Part shown: in pieces, positions 1 to 11,705 of the stretch
How the letters are laid out: each line of letters starts with the position of its first letter
Numbering within the stretch: position 1 is the first letter of the stretch
Source: Rhodovulum marinum
Lineage (GTDB): Bacteria > Pseudomonadota > Alphaproteobacteria > Rhodobacterales > Rhodobacteraceae
Direction of reading: 5' to 3'
DNA: 64,000 bases
Assembly: GCF_004343075.1 (NCBI RefSeq)
Contig: NZ_SLXP01000001.1
Coordinates: forward strand, 116,474 to 180,473
Position numbers and translations under genes: made by a program
The notes under the pieces: model-generated
Told to the model about the DNA's origin: nothing
Databases searched by the model: none
The model's input: only the letters and a program-made list of their open reading frames with translations

Positions 1-1155
<1,155 letters not shown>

Positions 1156-1162
1156 GGCGGGG

Positions 1163-1846
1163 TCACGCGGCGCGGTCCGCGACGATCTGTTCCCAGGCGG
1201 CGTTGACCGCGATCAGGCGTTTCTCGGCCAGCCGGATCGCCTCTTCGGGGACGCCGCGGGCCTGCATGCGGTCGGGATGGGTTTCGCGCACCTCGGCGCG
1301 CCAGACCTTGCGGATGCTGTCCAGATCGTCGCCGGGTTCGACGCCGAGAACGGCATAGGGATCGGGCGTGGCATCGGGCACGAACCGGGCGCGCAGCGTG
1401 CGGAACTGCCGTTCGGTCAGCCCGAAGATCGCGGCCACCCGGGCCAGGAAGGCGTCCTCGTCGGGGTGATAGTCGCCATCGGCCAGCGCGATGAAGAACA
1501 GCCCCTCCATCAGGTCGCACAGCGGGGTCTCGTCGCCGCGGAACATGCGCGCGATGCGCCGGGCGTATTCCTCGAACCCGGCGACGTCCTGGCGGGCGAG
1601 ATCGAAGACGCGCGCGGCGTTGGCCTCTTCGGTGCGGGGGATGGTGAACACCTCGCGGAAGGCGGCGACCTCGTCGCGGGTGACGCGGCCGTCGGCCTTG
1701 GCCATCTTGGCACCCAGCGCGATCACCGCGATGGTAAAGGCCACGCTGCGTTCGGGCGGCGTGCGCAGCCGGTCGAAGACCTCGGCCAGGCTTTCCCCCT
1801 TGGCGAGGGCCGACACGGCGTCAGCGATGCGGGACCAGAGCGACAT
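1163..1846 (-). CDS. TerB/J-domain protein, DjlA-like co-chaperone
   Basis: A 227-residue protein with a TerB-like helical domain at about 30-145, carrying two acidic repeats (ADGRVTRDE at 51-59 and ADGDYHPDE at 122-130), followed by a J domain at about 160-225 with the HPD tripeptide at 190-192 that stimulates DnaK ATPase. The domain order matches DjlA, but the amino-terminal membrane segment of enterobacterial DjlA is not evident, so this version is probably soluble. It sits between the GNAT gene (10 bp upstream) and the EEP gene (7 bp downstream). Confidence 0.85.
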   Translation of the reverse strand: MSLWSRIADAVSALAKGESLAEVFDRLRTPPERSVAFTIAVIALGAKMAKADGRVTRDEVAAFREVFTIPRTEEANAARVFDLARQDVAGFEEYARRIARMFRGDETPLCDLMEGLFFIALADGDYHPDEDAFLARVAAIFGLTERQFRTLRARFVPDATPDPYAVLGVEPGDDLDSIRKVWRAEVRETHPDRMQARGVPEEAIRLAEKRLIAVNAAWEQIVADRAA

Positions 1847-1856
1847 GGGCGCGAGA

Positions 1857-2378
1857 TTAACGCGCCGCGGGCGCGGTGTCAGGTGCGGCGGAAAGCATCT
1901 TTTGCATCAGCACCAGGTCAAGCCAGCGCCCGGCCTTGAACCCGACCTGCGGCAGGCGCGCGCGTTCGGCATAGCCGATGGCGGCGTGAAAGGCGATGCC
2001 GGGCGGGTTGGCGGCACTGACCCCCGCGATCATGGACTGCGCCCCGGCGGCGGCGGCGTGGTCCTCGAGCGCGGCCATCAGCGCCCGGCCCAGCCCGCGG
2101 CCGCCCGCACCCGGCGCCAGAAGGATCGTGTGTTCCATCGTGTGCGCATAGCCCACGCCCGCGCGGAACTGGCCATAGGTGGCGAAACCGGCCACCGCGC
2201 CGTTTTCGTCGGCCACCAGGAAACCATGCCCGGCGGCGGTCCGGGCCTGGATCAGGGCGGCGATTTCGGCGGGCGGTTTCAGGGCGGAATTGAAGGTGAC
2301 GAACCCCTCGCGGATGAACGGGTTCCAGACCGCGGCGATGGCGGCGGCATCGTCCGGCGTGGCGGGGCGCAGCGTCAT
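1857..2378 (-). CDS. GNAT N-acetyltransferase, phosphinothricin acetyltransferase-like
   Basis: A 173-residue acetyltransferase with the acetyl-CoA pyrophosphate-binding loop GGRGLGRALM at 92-101. The beginning (RPATPDDAAAIAAVWN) and the GFKAGRW word near 149-155 are typical of the Pat/Bar-like branch, which acetylates phosphinothricin, methionine sulfoximine or related amino acid analogues. I chose the ATG at 2378 because it overlaps the stop of the upstream VOC gene by 4 nt, a normal coupling arrangement here; an upstream in-frame ATG exists but lies inside the VOC gene and gives a low-complexity extension. The substrate is not known. Confidence 0.85.
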   Translation of the reverse strand: MTLRPATPDDAAAIAAVWNPFIREGFVTFNSALKPPAEIAALIQARTAAGHGFLVADENGAVAGFATYGQFRAGVGYAHTMEHTILLAPGAGGRGLGRALMAALEDHAAAAGAQSMIAGVSAANPPGIAFHAAIGYAERARLPQVGFKAGRWLDLVLMQKMLSAAPDTAPAAR

Positions 2379-2992
2379 TCCAGCACCCGCCGCCCGGACG
2401 GCGTGTCGATCAGCGCGCGCATGGCCGGCGCGGGGCCAGAGTGCACGGCGATCAGCGGGTCGTCGATCAACCCGCGCAACGCCAGGCGCAGCGCCTCGGC
2501 CTGGGGGTGGACCAGTTCCAGCCCGGCCAGCCGGCAGCCGGTTTCGGGCAACAGCGCCGCGGGATGGGCGGTGCCCTGCCACGCGATCAGCGCGGGGAAC
2601 AGCCCGTCGAAGGGCAACCGCCCGTCCTCGGGCACCGCCATGCGCCAGCGCAGATCGCCCCGGGCCAGGTCCATCGGCACGCCCGTGCCGTCCGGCGCGC
2701 GGGCCAGCGCCGCGTCCAGGTCGTCGCAGCGCGCGATCCAGTTGGTCAGCCGCGGCGGCCCGGCAAAGCGGTCGAGGTCGAACCAGCGCGGGCGGCCGGG
2801 CGGCGGCGCGGCGGGGTCGATGGCGATCACCTCGAGATAGAGCCCCGGGCCAAGGCGCAAGAGCCGGTTATGGGTGCCCATCGCGGGATGCCGGCCACCG
2901 GCCGAAAGCCGCACTTCCAGCCGGTCCTCGACGGCGGCAACGCCCGCCTCGAGGCTTTCGGCGGCGATGGCCAGGTGATCGAGGGTCAACAT
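2375..2992 (-). CDS. VOC family (glyoxalase-like) protein
   Basis: A 205-residue protein starting MLTLDHLAIA, the usual first strand of the vicinal oxygen chelate fold, with a later HNRLLRLGPGLYLEVIA segment that resembles the Glyoxalase_3-type domain. Such proteins use a metal centre for isomerisation, bond cleavage or binding, but the reaction here is unknown. The start at 2992 is preferred to an upstream ATG at 3124 because the extra residues are basic low-complexity and lack similarity. It is the first gene of the four-gene minus-strand run to 124. It lies downstream of methylmalonyl-CoA mutase but is shaped like neither copy-length nor motifs of methylmalonyl-CoA epimerase. Confidence 0.78.
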   Translation of the reverse strand: MLTLDHLAIAAESLEAGVAAVEDRLEVRLSAGGRHPAMGTHNRLLRLGPGLYLEVIAIDPAAPPPGRPRWFDLDRFAGPPRLTNWIARCDDLDAALARAPDGTGVPMDLARGDLRWRMAVPEDGRLPFDGLFPALIAWQGTAHPAALLPETGCRLAGLELVHPQAEALRLALRGLIDDPLIAVHSGPAPAMRALIDTPSGRRVLE

Positions 2993-3102
2993 CGGCGCGA
3001 CCTTTTTTTCGTCGGGGCGCGAACGGGGTGCCCGGCCCGGGGACATGACAGACCGCAGCCGAGCGGTATTTTCAACGCGGCATCGGCGCCCGGGCGGGCA
3101 TT

Positions 3103-3131
3103 CCCGCCCGTGACGCTGCGTCACGGGCGGG
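3103..3131 (-). terminator. strong hairpin after methylmalonyl-CoA mutase
   Basis: A perfect 13-bp stem (3103-3115 with 3119-3131) closed by a 3-nt loop begins 5 nt beyond the mutase stop codon. There is no clear U tract on the minus strand, so it may stop transcription poorly by itself and act mainly to protect the 3' end of the message. Confidence 0.5.
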
Positions 3132-3136
3132 CCGGT

Positions 3137-5269
<2,133 letters not shown>

Positions 5270-5368
5270 CGGATCGTCCCTTCTCGTGTCGCCCGCGCGG
5301 CGTTTCGCGCGGGTTCAAGCTTCGCTTTCCGCCCGAGCGCGCCTATATGAGATGCGTCAGGAGGGTTC

Positions 5369-5842
5369 ATGGCTAAACGTCTTGCGTTTCTCGTGTTTGC
5401 GGCGGTGGCCGCGCTGTCGGGCCCGGCCCGGTCGGCCGAAGAAGCCTCACCGGTGGCGCGCTGGGAGGCGGACCATTCGGTGATCCTGAACGGCGCCGAA
5501 GTCACGCTGTCGGATTTCCACTGGATCGCGCGCCCGCTGGTGGTTTTCGCCGACAGCCCGGCCGACCCGCGGTTCCAGCAGCAGATGGATTTGCTGACCG
5601 CGCGGCTGAACGAGCTGGCCGAGCGCGACGTGGTGGTGATCGTCGACACCGACCCCGACGCGAAGAGCGAACCGAGGATCACGTTGCGCCCGCGCGGTTT
5701 CATGCTGGCGCTGATGGCCAAGGACGGCAACGTGCTGTTCCGCAAGCCCCTGCCCTGGGACGTGCGCGAGATCGGCCGGTCGATCGACAAGCTGCCGCTG
5801 CGGCAGCAGGAAATCCGTGACCGGCGGGCGTTGACGCAATAG
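5369..5842 (+). CDS. DUF4174 exported protein
   Basis: A 157-residue protein with a clear signal peptide (about 1-22, cleavage after ARSA), so it is exported to the periplasm. The rest fits the DUF4174 family, whose thioredoxin-like fold is suggested by strand words such as PLVVFADSP and VVIVDTDPD; no CxxC pair is present, so redox activity is unlikely. An AGGAGGG ribosome site precedes the ATG. It is transcribed away from the mutase gene and converges on the membrane protein gene that ends 4 bp downstream. The function of the family is not known. Confidence 0.8.
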   Translation: MAKRLAFLVFAAVAALSGPARSAEEASPVARWEADHSVILNGAEVTLSDFHWIARPLVVFADSPADPRFQQQMDLLTARLNELAERDVVVIVDTDPDAKSEPRITLRPRGFMLALMAKDGNVLFRKPLPWDVREIGRSIDKLPLRQQEIRDRRALTQ

Positions 5843-5846
5843 CGGG

Positions 5847-7445
5847 TCATCGCGGCGCCCCGTCGAATACGAAGCGCGCGCCCTGGGGCAGGCTGGGGGC
5901 AAAGGCGGCCAGTTGCGCGCGCAGGGGTTCGGCCGCGCCGGGCCGGGTGGCGTAGAAGGCCACCATCGGGCCCGCCGCAAAGCCCCGCTTGCCCTCCATC
6001 CACAATTCGCCCAGGCGCACCCAGTCGGGGCCCACGGCGGGGGCCAGCCAATGGTCGTAGATCATCGCCAGGTCGGCCCCGTGGCGGGCGGCCAGCGTAT
6101 CGGCCCAGGCCGGCGGCCCGCCCGCGCGGCGCGCCTCGAGCGCCGCGCGCGAGGCCAGCCCCCACAGGTCGAGCACGTGGTTCGGGTTGCGCCAAGCGAC
6201 CCGGCCGATATCGTTGACCGCGACCGGCGCCGCGACGTGGTCGCGCGCGAACCGGGCCATCTGCGCCTGTTGCAGGTGGATCGCGCGGGGCGAGGCGGTG
6301 CCGTCCGTCGCAAGCGCGGGGCCGTAAAAGGCCAGCGGCACGGCCAGAAGCGCCAGCGGCAGGACCGGGGCCAGGCGCATGGGGCGGGCGTGCCCCGCAA
6401 CCGTCGCCCGGCCCAGCGCATAAACCGCCGCGGCCACGGTGAAGACCACCGCGTAATGTTCATAGCGGTGGCCCCAGCCCATCCGGCCGAACAGCAGATG
6501 CGCAAAGGCCACCAGCGCGCCCGCCAGCACCACCGGCCCGAGGGCACGCCGGAGCGGCGGCGGCGCCATGGCCGACACCGCCAAGAGCACCAGCGCGGCG
6601 CCTGCGATCAACGCGCCCGCCGGGTAGGCCAGCTTGACGATCAGGCGGGCCAGCACCCAGTCCAGCCCGCCACTGCCGGGCACGACGGTGCTGGCCAGCT
6701 TGGCCATGACCGAATTCGGCAGCGGGCCGATGCCATGCGCCGACAGAAAGCCCGAGAAGGCCAGAACCGGCAATCCCGCGCCCAGCCCCAGCGCCAGCGC
6801 CGCGCGCACCCGCCCGGCCAGCAAGAGCGGCAGGCAGGCGGCCAGGGACACCGCCAGCCCCTCCAGCCGGACCAGCGGCCCCAGCACGATGCCCAGGGCC
6901 AGCAGCGGGCCGATCCGGCCATCCTCGGCAAAGCGGACCAGTCCCAGCAGAACCGCGAGCGACAGCGCGGCATGGAGCGCATGCTCCATCCCCAGGAAGG
7001 CCACGCCCGCCATGTTCAGCGCCACCGGGCCAAGCGCGGCCAGCGCAAGGCCCAGCCGCGGCATGGCCCCGAACCCGGCACGGGCCAGCAGCACGCCCCA
7101 GGCCCAGGCCGCCGCCGCCAGCGCGGCAAGGTTCAGCACCAGCGGCACTAGCCGGATCGCGCCGGTGCCCGTGAAGGGGGCCAGCAGGAACGGGTAAAGC
7201 GGCGAGGACGAGGCCGAGGCGTATTCGCCCGGGTTTACCCCGTAGCCGCCCGCCGCGATGCTGTCGGCCATGGCGAGGTGGATATAGACGTCGTCCAGCG
7301 GGTATTCGAAGACGCCGCCCGCGCGGAAGATCGCGATCCCGTTCAGGATCGCGAACCACAGCACCGCGCCCGCCCCCGCCGCCGCCCCGAACGGGACGGC
7401 AGAACGGGCGGCCGCGGCACCGGCAAGGGCGGCGTCACCGGTCAT
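5847..7445 (-). CDS. polytopic membrane protein, GT-C glycosyltransferase-like
   Basis: A 532-residue protein with about ten hydrophobic segments. The first luminal loop has a DD pair at 51-52 followed by an SSSPLYP word at 79-85, a layout like the catalytic loop of GT-C enzymes (ArnT/PMT/mannosyltransferase type) that move sugars from polyprenyl carriers on the periplasmic side. The carboxyl end is a soluble domain of about 150 residues. The start overlaps the pccA stop by 4 nt (ATGA), so it is co-transcribed with pccA, though no functional link is obvious. Donor and acceptor are unknown. Confidence 0.65.
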   Translation of the reverse strand: MTGDAALAGAAAARSAVPFGAAAGAGAVLWFAILNGIAIFRAGGVFEYPLDDVYIHLAMADSIAAGGYGVNPGEYASASSSPLYPFLLAPFTGTGAIRLVPLVLNLAALAAAAWAWGVLLARAGFGAMPRLGLALAALGPVALNMAGVAFLGMEHALHAALSLAVLLGLVRFAEDGRIGPLLALGIVLGPLVRLEGLAVSLAACLPLLLAGRVRAALALGLGAGLPVLAFSGFLSAHGIGPLPNSVMAKLASTVVPGSGGLDWVLARLIVKLAYPAGALIAGAALVLLAVSAMAPPPLRRALGPVVLAGALVAFAHLLFGRMGWGHRYEHYAVVFTVAAAVYALGRATVAGHARPMRLAPVLPLALLAVPLAFYGPALATDGTASPRAIHLQQAQMARFARDHVAAPVAVNDIGRVAWRNPNHVLDLWGLASRAALEARRAGGPPAWADTLAARHGADLAMIYDHWLAPAVGPDWVRLGELWMEGKRGFAAGPMVAFYATRPGAAEPLRAQLAAFAPSLPQGARFVFDGAPR

Positions 7446-9442
7446 TCGAATTCCATGATCACGTCGTCGACGGCCAGGCTGTCACCCGGGCCGGCGTTGA
7501 TCTTGGTGACGATGCCCTTGCGTTCGGCGCGCAGGATGTTTTCCATCTTCATCGCCTCGACGGTGCACAGCGCCTGGCCCTCCTGCACCTCCTGGCCTTC
7601 CTCGACGTCGATCTTCACGATCAGGCCGGGCATCGGGCAGAGCAGCAGTTTCGAGGTATCGGGCGGCAGTTTCTCGGGCATCAGCGCGGCCAGTTCCGCC
7701 TGGCGGGGCGTGTAGACCGCCACGCGCATGTCGGCCCCACGCGTGCGGATGCGGAAGCCGTTGGGCGATTTGCCGACCTTGAGCACCAGGGGGTCGCCGT
7801 CGATCTCGATCCGCGCAAGGCTTTGGCCCGGGGTCCAGTCGGAGGTCACACGGTGGGTGTCACCCTCGGCGAAGCGGATGGTCGAGCCCTGGCGGTCGGC
7901 GTCGATGGTCAGTTCGAACCGCTCGCCCTGGGCGACCACCACCCAGTCGGTGCCCACGGTGCGTTCGTGGTTGTCCATCGTCCCCGAGATCCGCGCGCGC
8001 CGGATTTCCGCCACCCGGAACATCGCAGCGGCCGCGGCGGCCACCCGGCGCAACTCGTCGCGCGGCAGGGTCACGCCCTCGAAGCCCTCGGGGTATTCCT
8101 CGGCGATGAAGGCGGTGGTGATCTCGCCCGAGCAGAACCGCGGGTGATCCATCACCGCCGACAGGAAGGGCAGGTTGTGGCCGATCCCCTCGACCTCGAA
8201 CGCATCCAGCGCGGTGCGCATTTCCTCGATCGCGCCCGCGCGGGTGGGCGCCCAGGTGCACAGCTTGGCGATCATCGGGTCGTAATACATGCTGATCTCG
8301 CCGCCCTCGTAGACGCCGGTATCGTTGCGCACGACAGCCGCCTCATGCGCCGATTCGGCGGGCGGGCGATAGCGGGTCAGCCGCCCGATGGAGGGCAGGA
8401 AGTTGCGGTACGGGTCTTCGGCGTAAAGCCGGCTTTCCATCGCCCAGCCGTTCAGTTTCACGTCGTCCTGGGTGATCGACAGTTTTTCGCCGGCGGCCAC
8501 GCGGATCATCTGTTCGACAAGGTCGATGCCGGTGATCAGTTCCGTCACCGGGTGTTCCACCTGAAGGCGGGTGTTCATTTCCAGGAAGTAGAAATTCTTT
8601 TGCCCGTCGACGATGAATTCCACCGTCCCGGCGGACGCATAGCCCACGGCACGCGCCAGCGCGCAGGCCTGTTCGCCCATCGCCTTGCGCGTCGCCTCGT
8701 CGAGGAAGGGGCTGGGCGCCTCTTCGATGACCTTCTGGTTGCGGCGCTGGATCGAGCATTCGCGTTCGCCCAGGTAGATGCAGTTGCCGTGGCTGTCGGC
8801 CAGCACCTGGATCTCGATATGGCGGGGTTGGGTGACGAATTTCTCGATGAAGATGCGGTCGTCGCCGAAGCTGTTCGCGGCCTCGTTCTTGGACGACTGG
8901 AAGCCCTCGCGCGCCTCTTCGTCATTCCAGGCGATGCGCATGCCCTTGCCGCCGCCGCCCGCGGACGCCTTGATCATCACCGGGTAGCCGATCTCCCCGG
9001 AAATCTTCACCGCCTCGTCGGCATCCTCGATCAGGCCCATATAGCCCGGCACGGTCGAAACCCCGGCCTCTTGCGCCAGCTTTTTCGAGGTGATCTTGTC
9101 GCCCATCGCCTCGATCGCGGTGGCGGGCGGGCCGATGAAGGCGACCTCGGCCTTTTCAAGGGCCTCGGCGAACAGCTTGTTCTCGGACAGGAAGCCGTAG
9201 CCCGGGTGCACCGCCTGCGCGCCGCTTTCGCGGATCGCGGCCATCACCTTGTCGATCACGATATAGGACTGGTTCGCCGGGGGCGGGCCGATATGGATCG
9301 CCTCGTCGGCCATCTGGACGTGCAGCGCATGGCGGTCGGCGTCGGAATAGACCGCCACCGTCTTGATGCCCATCTTGCGGGCGGTCTTGATGACCCGGCA
9401 GGCGATCTCCCCCCGGTTCGCGATCAGGATCTTGTCGAACAT
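7442..9442 (-). CDS. pccA: propionyl-CoA carboxylase alpha (biotin-containing) subunit
   Basis: A 666-residue protein with a biotin carboxylase module (about 1-445: MFDKILIANRGEIACRV at the front, the GGGGKGMR ATP loop and the EMNTRLQVEHPVTE motif), a linker/BT domain, and a biotin carboxyl carrier domain whose AMKM at 630-633 places biotin on Lys632. With PccB it carboxylates propionyl-CoA to (S)-methylmalonyl-CoA. Length and the embedded BT domain distinguish PccA from acetyl-CoA carboxylase AccC. It overlaps the downstream membrane protein gene by 4 nt; the partner subunit is encoded about 2.3 kb upstream on the same strand. Confidence 0.97.
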   Translation of the reverse strand: MFDKILIANRGEIACRVIKTARKMGIKTVAVYSDADRHALHVQMADEAIHIGPPPANQSYIVIDKVMAAIRESGAQAVHPGYGFLSENKLFAEALEKAEVAFIGPPATAIEAMGDKITSKKLAQEAGVSTVPGYMGLIEDADEAVKISGEIGYPVMIKASAGGGGKGMRIAWNDEEAREGFQSSKNEAANSFGDDRIFIEKFVTQPRHIEIQVLADSHGNCIYLGERECSIQRRNQKVIEEAPSPFLDEATRKAMGEQACALARAVGYASAGTVEFIVDGQKNFYFLEMNTRLQVEHPVTELITGIDLVEQMIRVAAGEKLSITQDDVKLNGWAMESRLYAEDPYRNFLPSIGRLTRYRPPAESAHEAAVVRNDTGVYEGGEISMYYDPMIAKLCTWAPTRAGAIEEMRTALDAFEVEGIGHNLPFLSAVMDHPRFCSGEITTAFIAEEYPEGFEGVTLPRDELRRVAAAAAAMFRVAEIRRARISGTMDNHERTVGTDWVVVAQGERFELTIDADRQGSTIRFAEGDTHRVTSDWTPGQSLARIEIDGDPLVLKVGKSPNGFRIRTRGADMRVAVYTPRQAELAALMPEKLPPDTSKLLLCPMPGLIVKIDVEEGQEVQEGQALCTVEAMKMENILRAERKGIVTKINAGPGDSLAVDDVIMEFE

Positions 9443-9489
9443 CTACGTCCCTTCCAGCCTTCGGCCGGGGTTTGCCGCCCCGGCGCACG

Positions 9490-9531
9490 AAAAAACGAAG
9501 GGCCACCGGGGCGAGATGCCCCGATGACCCT
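9490..9531 (-). terminator. intrinsic terminator after the 67-aa lipoprotein gene
   Basis: On the minus strand a 14-bp stem that includes G-U pairs (9518-9531 with 9499-9512) closes a 5-nt loop and is followed two or three bases later by a run of six T (9490-9495). It lies 44 nt beyond the lipoprotein stop and just before pccA, so pccA should have its own promoter in the intervening 50 bp or depend on read-through. Confidence 0.85.
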
Positions 9532-9574
9532 GTCACACGGTGTCACGGCAGGCCGCGCGGCCCGCCGGTTCAGA

Positions 9575-9778
9575 TCAGTTGCAAACGCCCGCGTCGTCGC
9601 ACAGCGCGCCGGCCGCCGCACCGACGGCCGCGCCGGCCACCACGTTGGTGTCCAGAACGTCGGCCACGACGGCGCCGCCGACCGCACCGGCCAGCGCCCG
9701 GTCCCGGTCGCTGGACATGTTGCACGCCGACAGCGCGCCGATCGCGGCCAGCGCCGCGAGCACCTTGAGATTGCGCAT
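9575..9778 (-). CDS. small lipoprotein with glycine-zipper-like repeat
   Basis: A 67-residue predicted lipoprotein: basic start MRNLK, hydrophobic stretch and lipobox LSAC with the acylated Cys at 19. The mature part has alternating small residues (AGAVGGAVVAD, VAGAAVGAAAGA) similar to short glycine-zipper segments found in outer membrane-associated lipoproteins, then two Cys near the end (CDDAGVC) that could form a disulfide. A good ribosome site (CAAGGAGGCGGAGTAGG) precedes the ATG. It lies between pccA and a small hypothetical gene; function unknown. Confidence 0.8.
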   Translation of the reverse strand: MRNLKVLAALAAIGALSACNMSSDRDRALAGAVGGAVVADVLDTNVVAGAAVGAAAGALCDDAGVCN

Positions 9779-10103
9779 CCTACTCCGCCTCCTTGGAGAT
9801 TATCCTTGCGGGGCGAGTTTACTGCGAAGCCGGGCCGCGGGAAACGGAAAACGCGGGCCGCGCGGGTTCCCGCGCACGCCGCGCGGCGCAGGGCCCGCCC
9901 CAAGGGGGTAGGCCTGACCCTAATGGGGTCAGGCCTGGGGGTTGGGGAAGGGTAACGGTAGTACACGACGCGAAGGCGTAGGGGTGTCGCCTTGCCGCGT
10001 CGAAAGTCAGGATTCCCCACTTGCCCGCAAAAGAAAAGCCCACAACGGAAAGGCGAGTGGATTTGGGCCGATTCCCGCCGATCGCGGAATTCCCTGCGCA
10101 GAT
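9779..10103. other. intergenic region with two strong hairpins
   Basis: This 325-bp stretch holds no convincing gene. It has a perfect hairpin at 9911-9935 (10-bp arms, loop TAATG) and a second at 9967-10001 (12-bp arms with a 2-nt bulge). Neither is followed by a T run on either strand. They could be 3' structures of the minus-strand gene ending at 10104 or part of the leader of the lipoprotein gene. Confidence 0.7.
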
Positions 10104-10466
10104 TCATGCCGACCCCTCGCCCTCGAAGGCCTGGGGGAAGGCGGCGCGGGCGCGGGCCACGTCGATCCGCAGCAACGCCTCATAGCTTTCGGGGTCGAAC
10201 GGGTCCTCGGCGGGCACGACCTCGCGCCCGAACAGCCAGGACAGGCGGCCCGCGTCGAGATTGCCCCTCTCGAACGGGGCGTCACCGAAATGCGCCCAGA
10301 GCGCGGCCATGAAGGCGGCGTCGGCCCGGCGGTCGGCCGGGCGGCGGTCGGCATAGCGTTCGCGCGCGACCAAGCGGGTGGCGCCCTTCTTGTCGTTCGC
10401 ACGGCGGATCGTGAACTGGAAATCGGTGCCCGGAAGGCGGCCGGGAAAGCCCCTGTGCTTCAGCAT
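10104..10466 (-). CDS. conserved small hypothetical protein
   Basis: A 120-residue protein rich in Arg, Asp and Ala with no membrane segment or known motif. A QFTIRR strand near the front and a helical second half (about 60-120, ending PQAFEGEGSA) look like a small globular protein. Frame and codon bias match neighbouring genes, and the overlapping frames contain only basic low-complexity sequence. It lies between the two small lipoprotein genes on the same strand, within the propionyl-CoA locus. I do not recognise the family. Confidence 0.65.
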   Translation of the reverse strand: MLKHRGFPGRLPGTDFQFTIRRANDKKGATRLVARERYADRRPADRRADAAFMAALWAHFGDAPFERGNLDAGRLSWLFGREVVPAEDPFDPESYEALLRIDVARARAAFPQAFEGEGSA

Positions 10467-10535
10467 CGCGCATCCCCCCGGGACAGGGCCTGCGCGGCGG
10501 GTGTCGGGGCGGGCCGGGCCCGCCCCGCGCCCGGA

Positions 10536-10667
10536 TCAGTACTTGTTGTAGGTCGGCTCGGCCGCGACGGGCGCGGGCTCGACATAGACGACTTCTTCTT
10601 GCTGCGCGCAGGCCGCGACGAAGGCCACGAGGGACAGCGCCATGACGGCCTTGATGCTTTTGGACAT
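10536..10667 (-). CDS. 43-aa lipoprotein
   Basis: A very short predicted lipoprotein: MSKSIKAVM, a hydrophobic core and lipobox VAAC with Cys20, leaving a mature tail of only 24 residues that is acidic, rich in Val and Pro, and ends PTYNKY. The start at 10667 is chosen because it gives a proper signal sequence and has AAGGGAG 5 nt upstream; a longer in-frame start at 10778 would add a basic extension without sense. Tiny entericidin-like lipoproteins of this kind are common in the family; function unknown. Confidence 0.75.
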   Translation of the reverse strand: MSKSIKAVMALSLVAFVAACAQQEEVVYVEPAPVAAEPTYNKY

Positions 10668-10866
10668 CCGAAACTCCCTTGTCTTACTGGGGCCGGGAAA
10701 TCCCACGCCCCGATCACGAAACAGGTCACGTTTCCGCGACCTTCCGCGATCATAGACCAATCGCGGGGCAATGCACATGGCACGCGCCGGGATACGGCGG
10801 GATGTGACTCAAAAAACGCAGCGTTCCGCCACGCTGAAACGCGGCGCATGACAGGGGCGCGCATGG

Positions 10867-11262
10867 TCAGAATCCCTCCCAGATACAGCGGCCATCCTCG
10901 GGGCGGTAGGCCTCGAAGAACTGTGTCGCCTGCGGGTCTGGATCGCCGAAGGTGACGGGCCGGTCCATCAGCGTGACGACAATCTGCGAGACCTGCGGGC
11001 CGATCCCGGGCAGGCGCGGCAGGGCGAAGGTTTCGCACAGGTATTCCATGTCGCCCGCGGCGATCTCGAAGGGCATGGTGCCGGCATCACGGGCGATCTG
11101 CGGCGCGATGAAGCGGAACCGCACGGTCAGCCCCGCGGGCCCCGGTTCGCCGGTGATGGTGTCGTGATGGGTCACCGGCTGACCCGAGGGCACGTCAAGC
11201 GGCACCTGCGCGGCGGCCGGGGCGGCGCAAAGCGCCAGGGCGTATGCCAGGTGGCGGCTCAC
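10867..11262 (-). CDS. exported protein of the DUF6497 type
   Basis: A 131-residue protein with a signal peptide (about 1-18, cleavage after AAAQ) and two Cys (in EYLCETF and GRCIWEG) that could pair in the periplasm. The ordered mature sequence (VRFRFIAPQI, FEIAAGDMEYLCE) resembles the small DUF6497 family that sits near pccB in many Rhodobacteraceae; that family call is from memory. Translation starts at a GTG that overlaps the RidA stop by 4 nt, so it should be translationally coupled to RidA. Confidence 0.7.
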   Translation of the reverse strand: MSRHLAYALALCAAPAAAQVPLDVPSGQPVTHHDTITGEPGPAGLTVRFRFIAPQIARDAGTMPFEIAAGDMEYLCETFALPRLPGIGPQVSQIVVTLMDRPVTFGDPDPQATQFFEAYRPEDGRCIWEGF

Positions 11263-11654
11263 GCACCGGGCCTCCGGGCGAGGCAGTCGATTTCCACCAG
11301 CGCCCCCACGGCCAGCGCGGTCACCCCGATGGTGGTGCGCGCCGGGCGCCGGTCCGCGGGGAAGTAGCTGGCGTAGGTTTCGTTGAACGCTGCATAGTCA
11401 CGCTCGAACGCGGTCAGGTAACAGCGGCACTGGACCACGTGCGACAGGTCGAGCCCCACGCCCTTGAGCACGAGTTCCAGGTTGTCCATGACCCGGGCCG
11501 TCTGCGCCTCGATCCCCTGGGGCAGGGGCGCGTCGGGCGCGTTTGGGTCGGTGGGCATCTGGCCGGTCAGCATGACCCAGCCGTCCGCCTCCACCGCGTG
11601 GGAGAACGGCGCGACAGGGCGCGGGCCGCCTGGGATCATGTGGAACTCGGGCAT
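11259..11654 (-). CDS. RidA family protein (enamine/imine deaminase-like)
   Basis: A 131-residue protein of the YjgF/YER057c/UK114 family. RidA enzymes hydrolyse reactive enamine and imine intermediates made by PLP enzymes. The ligand-binding Arg is present in PARTTIG (Arg106) and the late EIDCLA strand (Glu121) is in place, so it may be catalytically competent. It overlaps the following exported protein gene by 4 nt and lies 51 bp downstream of pccB, probably as part of the same transcript, although a strong hairpin lies between them. Confidence 0.88.
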   Translation of the reverse strand: MPEFHMIPGGPRPVAPFSHAVEADGWVMLTGQMPTDPNAPDAPLPQGIEAQTARVMDNLELVLKGVGLDLSHVVQCRCYLTAFERDYAAFNETYASYFPADRRPARTTIGVTALAVGALVEIDCLARRPGA

Positions 11655-11670
11655 CGGTTCTTCCGTCAGG

Positions 11671-11697
11671 GGGCCGGCGCGGGAGGCACGCCGGCCC
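11671..11697 (-). terminator. GC-rich hairpin after pccB
   Basis: A perfect 9-bp stem (11671-11679 with 11689-11697) with a 9-nt loop starts 8 nt past the pccB stop codon. No T run follows on the minus strand, so it may attenuate rather than end transcription into the RidA gene. Confidence 0.4.
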
Positions 11698-11705
11698 GGC
11701 CGGGT

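Noticed and set aside
2375-2992. VOC protein as methylmalonyl-CoA epimerase
   Set aside because: Tempting because it lies next to the mutase gene, but it is longer than the epimerase and lacks its conserved blocks; the Glyoxalase_3-like pattern fits better.
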